A stretch of DNA of 64,000 nt, taken from Musa acuminata AAA Group. Lineage: Eukaryota > Streptophyta > Magnoliopsida > Zingiberales > Musaceae. Below, piece by piece: positions 24,219 to 34,467 of this stretch (its first letter is position 1; each line of letters begins with the position of its first letter). The DNA lies in assembly GCF_036884655.1 (NCBI RefSeq), contig NC_088355.1:21330001-21394000 (forward strand). Direction: 5' to 3'. The notes beneath the pieces are model-generated. The model saw nothing but the letters and a program-made list of their open reading frames with translations. It was not told where the DNA came from and did no database searches. The position numbers and the translations under genes are program-made.

Positions 24219-24533
24219 CTTAGTGTAACCTCGAGGGACTCGACCAATCACACTAAGCCCAAAAGATAGGCAATTCTTGTCGATCACAACTGCTTGTGAT
24301 TCCCGTCCTGTTCGATCTCCGAATCACCATGGTCTCGAGGGACTCGACCAACCATGATTCTTGGTTAAGTCAACACTATCGTTACAAGATGAGTCTAATT
24401 CAATGATATACCCTCGAGGGACTCGACCAAGCATATCATGTCCTCAGGTCACTGGTGACATCTCTATGTCGTAGGAAAAATAGTGAATCGCGATATAGGT
24501 GAGCTTCGAGGGACTCGACCAACTCAACCTACA
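24219..24533 (-). repeat. Four hairpins with a common loop
   Basis: The 18-mer CTCGAGGGACTCGACCAA (plus-strand reading) occurs at 24230, 24334 and 24413, and with one change at 24504. Each copy sits between a different pair of complementary arms: CTTAGTGT/ACACTAAG (24219-24226, 24250-24257); GAATC..CATGGT/ACCATGATTC (24321-24360); ATGATAT/ATATCAT (24403-24439); AGGTGAG/CTCAACCT (24497-24530). The common part can itself fold, CGAG-GGA-CTCG. In the element's sense strand this is leader RNA. Confidence 0.75.
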
Positions 24534-24695
24534 CCGGGAATCGGTCCCTACCTATAACGATGGAAGGCCATGTGGGTTAATCTAATTGTCTCACGTTTAC
24601 CGACTTAATATTATCGAGAGACGGGTTGTTATGATTTGGTCTCCTAATATGCCATGTCACATATATACATATTTAATATATATCTACATTGCATG

Positions 24696-24698
<3 letters not shown>

Positions 24699-24741
<43 letters not shown>
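24699..24741. repeat. (TA)n microsatellite
   Basis: About 43 bp of alternating A and T in the Ang-3 leader. The homologous scrap at 38732-38751 has a shorter run, so the tract has changed length. Confidence 0.95.
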
Positions 24742-24743
<2 letters not shown>

Positions 24744-25374
24744 CAATCACATATCACATGAGCAATCACACCAGTTGATTATGGACCATAATCTAATGTG
24801 ATTAGGCCCGAGCCAATGGGCCTAATCACTCACATCAAGATCTATGTGTACCGTGGTGCGTCTCTATGCCCTATAATCGTCCATCTCATCCTTGTCAGTT
24901 CCATCGACATCTCGACGAATCTCCATGCATCACGATCGTCCGTCTCGTAGGTCCCGCTATCGTTTCCATGCTCCCGCTGTGCCTTCTCGTGTGATTACAA
25001 CTTATTCATAGGCACATAGGCCCAACAATAAACGAGAAATAAAATTGAGGCTCACAAGCCCCAATAATAATAATCATAAGTACACACATCACACGGTCCA
25101 TAATCAACCATCCACATATCATACATCACATGTATAAATTATAATCATGTAGGACTACTAGGTAATAATAAAATAATAATCAATCAAGCCTTTTAATTAA
25201 TTAATATTTTTTAAAATCAAGGACATGTAGTGAATTTTTTAAATCCTGAGGGGTATTTTCATAATTTGGACAAAAAGGATAGAATTAGAATTTTAGAAAT
25301 TCACATGGGATAGAATTAGAATTTTAGAAATTCACATGGGCAAAACTATCTTTTTGCCAAAAAACGCAGGTGGT

Positions 25375-25700
25375 GGCGACGCCTGCAAGTGGTGTTGCCT
25401 TGCCGGGGGGCCACCCCTACGGGGGGTTTTGCCCGCGGGAGCAGCGGCCGCAGGCACCGTTGCCCTACGGCGCCTCACCCCGCAGGAGAAGCGGCCACAA
25501 GCACCGCTGCCCCACGGCGCCTTTGTTCGCTGGCTGCTAGCCCTGCCGGTCGTAAGCTTCTTACAAGCAGGCCGCCGGTCGGCTTCTATAGGCATATCAC
25601 TTGCGCATGCGCTGGTGTTGTGCTGCCTGGCTACGGCTATCACTACAAGTGGCTGCACGTGGCTGCACGCAAACAGATCGAGAGCAACAACTGTTGCTGC
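25375..25700 (-). repeat. GC-rich leader segment with 48 bp duplication
   Basis: Markedly GC-rich against AT-rich flanks. Two imperfect copies of a unit of about 48 bp (GCGGCCGCAGGCACCGTTGC and GCGGCCACAAGCACCGCTGC) lie at about 25444-25535. Related but rearranged sequence lies in the Ang-5 leader (54180-54370), so it belongs to the family and is not captured host DNA in this copy only. Confidence 0.6.
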
Positions 25701-25790
25701 CCTTCCTCGCTTTTACATCAACGATTTTGACGTCAAAAGTTCCTCCAAAATATAATACACGTAGTTCAAAACCAATCTACTACACGAACA

Positions 25791-25807
25791 ACCTACTCTA
25801 ATACCAA
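25791..25807 (-). other. Primer-binding site of Ang-3
   Basis: Minus strand ATTGGTATTAGAGTAGG right after the 5' LTR; complementary to initiator tRNA-Met with one change. Confidence 0.8.
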
Positions 25808-27180
25808 TATTCAGAAATCTTTAGGTGCGACATCACATGCGCAGCGAAAGAACAGAAAACAAAATCCCCTATTCTTAAAGAGATGTTCGTCATCGTGCGA
25901 AGATTGGTGTGCAAAAATCCGTGAAACTTAAAACTGCATATAGAATAGATTGTGTTACCTTGGGAGATCGTATATCCTTGTTTCCCTATAGATCTCTAGG
26001 AGAGGGTAAAGGAGGTCAAGCACCCTTCTCTCTCTGGTGATCCACACAATAGGGCTACGACGACGCTCCTCAAAACTCTAGGTCTGCTTTGAGGTGGAGA
26101 GGGGGAGGAGAATAGGAGAGGCAAGCAAAGGCTCTAGTCTATGAACCACTAAATTCCTCCTATTTATAGAGGTCTCCTGTCAAACCCTAATGGATCCTCC
26201 CCTATTGGGTATTGGATCTACATCAAATTACTAAAGCCTTTAGATTAGTGGATCTCTATCCAATAATCTATCATGGGCTTTTATTTGATCTCATTCATAG
26301 GATCCAATAATTCAGAGGCTTATTGGATATCTAATAAGATAGGGGCTCCAACGAATATCTCATATCTAAACCTCTACTCATCGCAATGCCTACCATATGT
26401 GTGTGACCCTCTAGGTCCAATATCGAGCTAGCCTTGAGTCATACCTGTCAGAACTCCTTTTGGCTTAGTGAATTATTATCTCCAGAATAATTCACTCGAC
26501 TCATCGACTATGAACATACTAGGCCGCTACGCCGCAGTCCCCAAACGATATAGAGGAATCCAATCCATTAGACCTGTCTGTCCTCAGTTACCATGTACCT
26601 ATAGTCCCTCATCCATCTAATATCCTAGAGACCATATATCAGGCATGGTGCTGTCAGACTCATACGATTTCTACTCGAGTCTTGCTCTAATCGGATTATT
26701 CCGGAGAACTCTTTCTCTCTCAATCCGAATGACCCTAGCTAGGGATTTGTTTGAGCAAGAACATATGAGATATTTCTCTCATAACATCGAGATTGGACGA
26801 TCCTCTATCGACACTCAATAGCCATCATAAGGTTGACTACCACTCCTAATTACCGACAATATAAGATCTGAGATTTCCAAACCTATAAATCTGGTATACA
26901 GCACACTAGTATGTCCAGTTATCTCGATGTCTCTCTCGAGTAACCAATGATCGGGATTGTTTAGAATATGTGTATAAAGGCGAATCGGTCTCATTATCGT
27001 GATCTCATCACGATCTGATTTCCATTACATAGATCCAAGGACATCACAATATATATATGCATATATGCAATAGTCAATATAAAGTGATAAATATCAAAAT
27101 ATAATAAGTAAAAAGATTCAATGTCAAGTCGCACGTGCCATCACTCATGTGCTTAGCTTGCTGGGTACCTTTGACTAACA
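25808..27180 (-). repeat. Ang-3 5' LTR, also serving as 3' LTR of Ang-4
   Basis: 1373 bp against 1605 for its partner. A deletion near 26897 joins CTGGTATACAGC, removing part of the region found at 20220-20460. The PBS lies on its left side and the polypurine tract plus RNase H of another element on its right side, so it is flanked by two internal regions. Confidence 0.85.
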
Positions 27181-29098
27181 ATATCTCACTTGACCTAAAG
27201 CCAATCACTTAAGTGTCTAATCTCCATCAGACCCTTGTGACACTCAAAGACAATCTGAGACAATGACTTTGTCAGTAGATCTGCAATGTTATCTTTGAAT
27301 GAAACTCTTTCCAATGCTATATCTCCTTGCGTTACGATCTCTCTGATTATGTGGAATCTTCTGAGAACGTGCTTAGACTTCTGATGAGACTAGGGTTCCT
27401 TCGCTTGAGCAATTGCCCTATTGTTGTTGCAATATAAGGGAATTGGCTCCTTGTTGCCCGGCACGAGTCCTAGATCTATGATGAACTTCTTCATCTAGAC
27501 TCCCTCCTTTGCTACTAATAGAACCCTAGAGGAATTCTATGTAGATTGATCTTTGAGGGAGATCAGTCCTTGGAACACTATAGGGGTTCCACCCTCCTAG
27601 AAGTTGGCCAAATTACTACAATTATAAATAGATCTTATTCCCAAAGAGATGGAAGCTAAATGCTTATATAGAGCTCCAAACTCTAGCCCTAGGGGCTGCT
27701 TCCTAAGTGAGTTACCCCTTTTGCCCTCAACCCTAACCAATCGCCCCAGTAAAAGGGGGCGACGGCTAAGAAGCCCAAAGGACAAATATAAACCCTAGCC
27801 ACTATTCTTTATAGGATAGAAACGGCTAGGTGGGGTTTAGTACAATCTCATAGGGTTTTATTAGGTACTTCTTGGTTAAGTAGGACCCAACCCTATTAGG
27901 GTCCTATCAACTGCCTCTACTGCAGTAATTTACTCCGCCTTTGTGGTCGTGTTAGTAGTAGTATCTTGCTTAAAACTCTTCAAGCATACTACTCCTCCAC
28001 TCATGGTGTACACATATATCAGACTGGAAACTCGAGTCCATGTAGCCTTTAACCTTGAGGCTAGTACCTCCATATACCAATAAAAGATCCTTAGTCATTC
28101 TTAAGTGCTTAAGGATACACTTTACTACTTTCTAATGCTCCAAGCCTGGATCTACTTGATACATTCTTGTGACACTCAAAGCATGCACTATATCAGGCCT
28201 GGTATATAGCATGACATACATGATAGACCCTATCGCTGAGGCATTAGGGTATCCTATCCATGTTCACCCTTTCTTCAGGAGTCTTTGGGGACATACTCCT
28301 AGAAAGCGATATCTCATATCTCATCGGTACGAGACCTCTCTTGGAAATTTCCTTACTAAACCTTTTGACAATGGTGTCTATGTACCTAGACTAAGACAAG
28401 CCAAGTATCCTCTTGGATCTATCTCTATAGATCTGAATACTCAAGATATAGGATGCTTCCCCGATGTTCTTCATGGAGAAGTGTTTAGATAACCAAGCCT
28501 TTACTATAGATATCATTATTATATCATTCCCAATTATCAGGATGTCATCCACATATAACACCAAGAAGGCGATAGTGCTCCCACTTACCTTCCTATACAC
28601 ACAAGGCTCATCTTCATTCTTAACAAAGTCATAAGATCCGATTGCCTCATCAAATCTTATGTTCTAAAATCAGGAAGTTACTTTAATCCATAAAAAGACC
28701 TAAGCAACATATACACTTTATTTAGGCAATTCTTGGACACGAATCCCTCAAGTTGTATTATATACACATCTTTTCCGAGATTGCCATTGAGGAATATAAT
28801 TTTCACATCCATCTTCCAGATCTCATTATCATAGTGTGCTGCAATAGCCAATAGTATTCGAATGGATTTTAGCATGGCTACGAGTGAGAAGGTTTCGTCA
28901 TAGTCAACACCTTACCTTTGACGGTACCCCTTAGCCACTAGCTTTGCTTTATAGGTCTCTACCTTTCTATCTACTCCGATCTTCTTCTTGAACATCCACT
29001 TGCAACCGATTGGTACACTACCCTCGGGTGCATCAACTAGGTTCCAAACGTTATTGACATACATGGAATCCATCTCAGAATTCATGGCTTCTTGCCAC
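27181..29098 (-). pseudogene. Ang-4 RNase H and RT
   Basis: Minus strand. RT is at 28875-28391: MLKSIRILLAIAAHYDNEIW, AWLSKHFSMK, and an intact catalytic box LYVDDILIIGND, unlike Ang-2. The frame is nevertheless broken between 28870 and 28600 and again before RNase H, which a solo LTR splits at 27516-27910. Polypurine tract AAGTGAGATAT at 27181-27191. Confidence 0.8.
27516..27910 (-). repeat. Solo LTR of a gypsy-like family
   Basis: On the minus strand it runs TGATAGGACCC to GGGTTCTATTA, about 395 bp, with TATA at CTCTATATAAGC. The tail AGGGTGGAACCCCTATAG then GTTCCAAGG resembles the end of the gypsy LTR at 3225-3650, so the two families are related. It splits the Ang-4 RNase H; flanks CTAC and CTGC are at best an imperfect TSD. 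Confidence 0.65.
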
Positions 29099-30748
29099 TA
29101 TTAGGATCAAGAGCACTAAGAGGGGTGGGGGGGGAGATTGAATTAGTGCAGTGAAAAACTTTCAACGATTTAAAACGACGTTCGTACGATAATAACACTT
29201 TCGATGAAAAACCATTTCGGAAAGTTCTTCAACTTAAGATTAAGCGAAGTACAGTTGAAGAAAAGCAATGGAGGTAGTTTACAATTAAGATAGAGAGCAG
29301 AATGTAAATGCAAACCGAGATTTAGAGTGGTTCGGTCAATCTTGACCTATATCTACTTTTGGCTTCCTCCTCCGAAGAGGTCATCGACGTCCACTAGAGG
29401 TCTTTCTTTAATAAGTGAAAGCCAATCGCCCTTTTACAGATTTACTCCTTTTGACGGGCTTAGGAGACAACCCTTACAAATTTTCACTCTTCTATTGAAT
29501 GATCAAAACTTAGATAAAAAGAGGGAGAAGAACTTTTGGCCTTTTACAACACTTTTGAGCTCTCAAATTCTCATAATAAGATCAAGATTTTAGTCCCTTT
29601 CATGCAGGAAAGGGTGGAGTTTATATAGGCCCCAACTGGTTCGAATTTGGAGTTCAAAAATATTATCTCCCGGATTTTCGGGGTCCTGGCAGTACTACCG
29701 CCATAACTGGGCAGTACTACCGCCTGGCATTGCTCGGAGACTGAGCTCAGGCGGTACCACCGCCTGACAGGGGCGGTACCACTGCTCAGCTTTGCTTAGA
29801 GACCAAGCTCAAGTGATACCACCGCCTAACAGGGGCGGTACCACGGCTTGGCATTCTTGGGAGACTGAGCTCCTAGGCGGTGCCACCGTCGGCTAGGAAT
29901 TTTGGGTCCGAATGGGTTAATCCATTCGACCCAATTTGAGTCTGTCAAGAGCCCAATTGCCCCCATATTAAGTTAATGGGATCACCTCCCATTCAAAACT
30001 TAATATACATGCTAACTACGATATTTAAGACATTAATACTGTAACTTGCTCCGTTGCATCAATCGCTTCTTCCGATGAGCTTCCGACGAACTTCTAGCGA
30101 ACATCCGACGAACCCTCAGTGATGCTCCGGCGGACTTCCGGCAAACTCTTGGACTTGCGATGATCCACTTGGTGAGTTCCGATGAGCTTCTTTGGCAAGC
30201 TCCTGGATTTCTTATATTTGTTCCCGCAGAACCTCCGATGACCGTCCTGACTTCCGTCGAACTCTCGAACCCCCAACGTAGTCATGGTCTTGACTCCGGC
30301 ACAACTCCTACAACATGTCTTACTGTCATCGTAGTTAATCCTACACATGTAAAACAAACTTCGATCTAGACAATTAATACTAAGCATTAATCAAGTTGTC
30401 CGACATGTCATTGGTCCCTCGACGCTTCGTCTGATTCTTCGGTGCATCATTCTCTCTTACGGCCTATTGCCCAATCGGCTAGTTGACTCCATAACTTCAA
30501 TATCCTTGGCACAATATCCGCTCTTCTTGGCCCGATGCCCGAATCCATGGCCCAAAGCCATCTATCGATACGTCGACCGATCCATCGGCCCGATGTCCAA
30601 TCTTCTGACATGTTCACCTCTAGCACAACTTGATTTTTCCTGCTTTAATTGTCTCATCCTGATCGAAGCATCCTACGTCACTCAAAACATAGATTAAAAC
30701 ATCAACATAATTATCAATTGATTTATCATCAAAATATAAGATTCAATA
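29099..30748 (-). repeat. Sire-2 3' LTR
   Basis: Runs TATTAGGATC (for TGTTAGGATC) to ATTCAATA in plus coordinates, 1650 bp. Palindrome array at 29690-29890 with GGCGGTACCACC. TATA box (GGAGTTTATATAGG, plus sense) near 29616. Its partner at 34468 has the same order with a shorter array. Confidence 0.9.
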
Positions 30749-33480
30749 ATCTCCCTCTTTTTTATGGTGACAACCAATTGATGACGGAGTTAAACTTAAC
30801 TCCCGGAGTTTAACCAAACTCCCCCTATCAATATGTCTTATTGATAGAAACTGTTGGATTCAAAAATTCAAGCAACATGTCATGATCAAATCATGACATA
30901 CAATCAACACACTTCTCCCCCTTTGTCATCAATAAAAAGGAGAAGTACAATTCTCATGTGTTTAAACATAAATTCAAATTGTTGCATGAAAAACATGAAG
31001 CTTTATCGTCATGCAATTTGTAAGCTAGAAAATTTGGCAAGTGTTATATCATGCTTCAAACATTCAAGCTATCAAGTTGTAGATATGCAAGGTAGCAAGA
31101 TAGCATGTTCTACTTCGTACAAGCTAGCAAATTTAAAGATGTGAAAGTTAGCATATTTGCTTTTCTTTGCGATAGGCAAGATAGCATTTCTTTATAATGT
31201 TCAAGATAGCAAGTTCTATATCATGCTAGCTAGCAAATTAGAGATGATCAAGAAAGTAACTCTTGCTTCTTAAAATATGCAAGTTGCAAGCTAGCAAATT
31301 TTTGCTTCCTTTGTAATATTTGAGCTAGCAATTTTGCTTTCCTTGCCAAGTGCAAGTTAGCATGTTTTGCATTTTGAGATAGGTAAGATAGCACTTTTGG
31401 TATGCAAATTTATAGTATGTAAGCTATCAAATTTTACACATAAAGTATAAAATTGCTTAGCAAACATTGCTTCTCTTGATATTTGCAAGATAGTTAGCAA
31501 AATTTTACATTTTTTGAGGTGTGCAAGATGGACTATTTTGCCTCTTTTTGAAATGAGTAACTTAGCAAACATTGCTTCTCTTGAGATTTGCAAGATAACA
31601 CTTCTTGTTTCCTTTTTGAGATTAGCAAGCTAGCAAGTTTGCATTTTTTTCGAACTGTGCAAGCTAGCATATTCGCTTTCTAGCACGTTTTGTTCCCACT
31701 TTGTCATTGTCAAAAAGAAGGAAAGACCCTTTACGTTAATTTCTAAATTATGACAAAGATAAGGTAACAAAGATGAAAAAATCAAGATGTGAGTGTCAAA
31801 ACAATTTTTTCTCATGAATATTTTATCATTGCATGCATTATTATCATAAGTTAAAGTATTACATGCATAATTCCAAATCATCATTTATTTCACATCATGA
31901 TGGTACCAATTATGTCAAATTGCATCCTACCATGCATGATCGAAACTTCTTATTTGTATACATCAAAATAAATTAATGAATATTTCATGTATTCATATCA
32001 TCACATAAGGAATATCAAGAAGAATTATTGGGTGATGAGATAAATATTTCATGAACATAAGAAATTTCATAAAATTCATAAAATCAAAATACATGATTCA
32101 TTTTGACACATCTCCTCTTTAAAAATAATGAAAGGAATTCTTAGGAGATCATGATATAGATAAAATTCATTCAATCTTGTAGGAGAACAAGATATTAATT
32201 CAAGCGTATAAAATTTCTCAATTCATTATGAATCATAAAAAAATTATGGTTCCAAACTATCATGATTCATTTAGAAAAATTTTCTCTTTAGTACACGATA
32301 AGAAGAAATACAGCAATGATACCAATCATGATTCATTTGGATGGTAGATGGCAAAAAGAAACATTGAGGATAAAAGATCTCAATTTTTATAGAGTAAATC
32401 TCAAGTTATAAATCTCGAAAAATCAAGATAAAGCGCATTCAAATTCAAATCATCAAATCAAAATTATTTTCAAGAGATTCATAAAAAGATGACAAAATAG
32501 ATTCATCAAAGTCAATGAGATAGAGAAAATGAATTATCAAGAAAAATACTTTTCTCTATTTAGTTGTTTCATACAAGCATGCCTTTGTCCTTTTTGTGCA
32601 AAAAAATATATATATCATCAATTATTTAGGATCGAAAAAGAAATTTCATCATAAAAACCATCAAGATCAATAAACCATAAAAATCATCATGTATAACTTT
32701 AAAATATCATGCATAAAATCTTCAAATCATGATATCAAAATTTCAATATTTTCATTACAACTTTATGCATCATTAAGTATACAATTGTCACGACACTTAC
32801 ACTATTTCATATAAGTATGCCTATTTCATTTATGTCAAATCAAAACGTGCATCAGTTTTTTTAAATTGAAAAAGCCACTTTTATTATCGTGAAAATCGAT
32901 AATCGATAAATCACAAAAATCATTATGCATCATTTTGAAAGAAAACTCATTAAGCATGATCATTATGCATTACTTCAAATCAAACATGATTTCATTTATT
33001 TTCAAAATATTCATTACGACATACAAGGCAAAGAAATCATTAAAAAGAAAGCGTATTCATCAATCATGGTTTCTTTGAGCATAAGGTATTTTCAATCAAA
33101 ATCATTTTGTTATTTGTTGTAGTCATGCATTTTTCTTTTTAGGTGAATCTATCTTTTCATGCTTAGTTTTTCATACAAAAGCCATGCATCATCATTAAGC
33201 ATGATATTAAACTTCTTAACATGGTTTCAATCAAAATCAGAAATTATCAAGATACATATTTTTTCTTCTTAAGAAAAACATACATATGATCATTAGATTT
33301 AAATCTAACATTTTATTTCATTAACATAAAACATGTAATTTTCATTATTATTTTTAAAATTATGAGCATGATCATATTCTTGCATTTTTAATTTTTTAAA
33401 CATGTAATTTTCAAGAAAAATAATTATTCTAAAAAAAAATACATCATGGAAAATATTAAGTAATTTCAAAATAAATTAAG
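30749..33480 (-). other. Sire-2 AT-rich non-coding interior
   Basis: No credible ORF. Three polypurine-like tracts (plus-strand readings) lie at 30749 (ATCTCCCTCTTTTT), about 30822 (ACTCCCCCTATC) and about 30911 (CTTCTCCCCCTTTGTC), matching the other Sire elements. 30990-31690 is an irregular array around GCAAGCTAGCAAA. 31700-33480 is A/T-rich with many ATCATG and TCAAATC words and nothing else I can name. Confidence 0.7.
30990..31690. repeat. Degenerate GCTAGC-centred repeat array
   Basis: About twenty spaced copies of (C)AAGCTAGCA or one-base variants (AAGATAGCA, AAGTTAGCA, AGGTAGCA), mostly followed by AATTTTGC or TTCTTG. Spacing 25-60 bp. Sire-3 interior has only an isolated AAGCTAGTAA (57277), so the array is expanded here. 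Confidence 0.6.
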
Positions 33481-34440
33481 GAGGGTTTGATTACCTCATT
33501 GTTGAATGCCGTTAAGGCGTAGTTTGCCACCTCGCCTTTCTTAATTTTCTTCTCGTCTTCGGAGGAGCTTGATTTATCCTAATTTTTGTTCTTTTTCTTG
33601 CGTTCAAAGCAAATAGTTGCATTCTTTTTGTTTTTAAATTTTTGTTTCATAATTTTCATTGAAAGTTCGAGTTCACCATCACTTGAGCTTATACTCGAGT
33701 GGTCTTCAAATGTTCTATGTCCCAAATCCTTCATGTTCTTCGGAAGGTGGTTCTCGAGTTCTTCACGTGCATTGCACGTTAATTCATAGGTCATCAAAGA
33801 CCCTATTAGTTCTTTGAGAGGGAAATGGTTCAAATCTTTTGATTCTTGAATAGCAATTACTTTTGAATCCCAAGTTTTATTAAGAGAACGCAAAATCTTA
33901 TTTACAAGTTCAAAATCCGAAAAACATTTGCCAAGAGCTTTTAAACCATTGACGACATCCGTAAAACGGGTGTACATGTCAAAAATGGTTTCGCTCGACT
34001 TCATTTGAAAAAGCTTGAAATCATGCATTAAAAAATTAACTTTAGAATCCTTAACACTACATGTGCCTTTATGTGTGATTTCAAGAGTGTGTCATATGTC
34101 GAAAGCTAATTCACAAGTAGAAACCCAATTAAACTCGATTTTGTCTAAGACGCAAAATAGAGCGTTCATAGCTCTAGCATTTAAAGAAAATATCTTCTTC
34201 TCCAAATCATTCCAATCTTTCATTAGAAGAGAAGACATTTTAAAACCGGATTCGACAATGTGTCATAAATTCAAATCCAACGAAAGCAAGAAAACTCTCA
34301 TTCGAGTTTTCCAATAAGTATAGTCCGTCCCATTGAAAAAGGGAGGACAAATGAGAGTAAAAAGGGAGGACAAATGAGAGTAAGAGAGTGACCCTCTTGG
34401 TCGTCGAAAAGAGTCATTTCAATTTGGGTGTTAAATAAAA
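33481..34440 (-). pseudogene. Sire-2 gag remnant
   Basis: Minus strand. The clearest frame (34028-33579) has FKLFQMKSSETIFDMYTRF, GLKALGKCFSDFELVNKIL and HFPLKELIGSLMTYELTCN, the capsid part of Sire gag. Upstream residues (34310-34030) are present but frameshifted. The zinc knuckle is eroded (TICFERKKK) and the frame ends at 33579; no protease follows. Confidence 0.8.
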
Positions 34441-34467
34441 TATGAAAAACGAGGCTCTAATACCAAT

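Larger units (their letters stand above)
24031..25790 (-). other. Ang-3 untranslated leader
   Basis: About 1.76 kb between PBS and gag with no credible gene. It contains a four-fold hairpin array (24219-24533), a (TA)n tract (24699-24741), a tandem 31 bp duplication (about 25270-25340, GGGATAGAATTAGAATTTTA) and a GC-rich segment (25375-25700). ORFs on both strands of the GC segment are compositional. Confidence 0.7.
19136..27180 (-). mobile_element. Ang-3, copia element with both LTRs
   Basis: Minus strand: 5' LTR 25808-27180, PBS, long leader, gag, integrase, RT, RNase H, 3' LTR 19136-20740. It lies in the integrase of Ang-2 (left flank TGTAT, 19131-19135). The right flank after 27180 is not TGTAT or Ang-2; it is the tail of a further Ang element. 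The right LTR is thus shared with Ang-4, a sign of recombination after insertion. Confidence 0.85.

Noticed and set aside
24229..24247. tRNA or Pol III B-box in the hairpin loop
   Set aside because: The reverse strand GGTCGAGTCC resembles GGTTCGANTCC but lacks one base, and there is no A-box or cloverleaf.
24219..24533. CRISPR-like array
   Set aside because: Only four short repeats with uneven spacing inside a plant retrotransposon leader, each with complementary flanks; no cas genes and a eukaryotic context.
25336..25755. 139-codon ORF (plus strand) and overlapping ORFs in the GC segment
   Set aside because: All frames of a GC-rich leader stay open; no start context, no homologous domain, and the sense strand of the element is minus.
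28169..28492. 107-codon plus-strand ORF
   Set aside because: Antisense shadow of the Ang-4 RT, whose minus-strand frame has YVDD and SYIL motifs.
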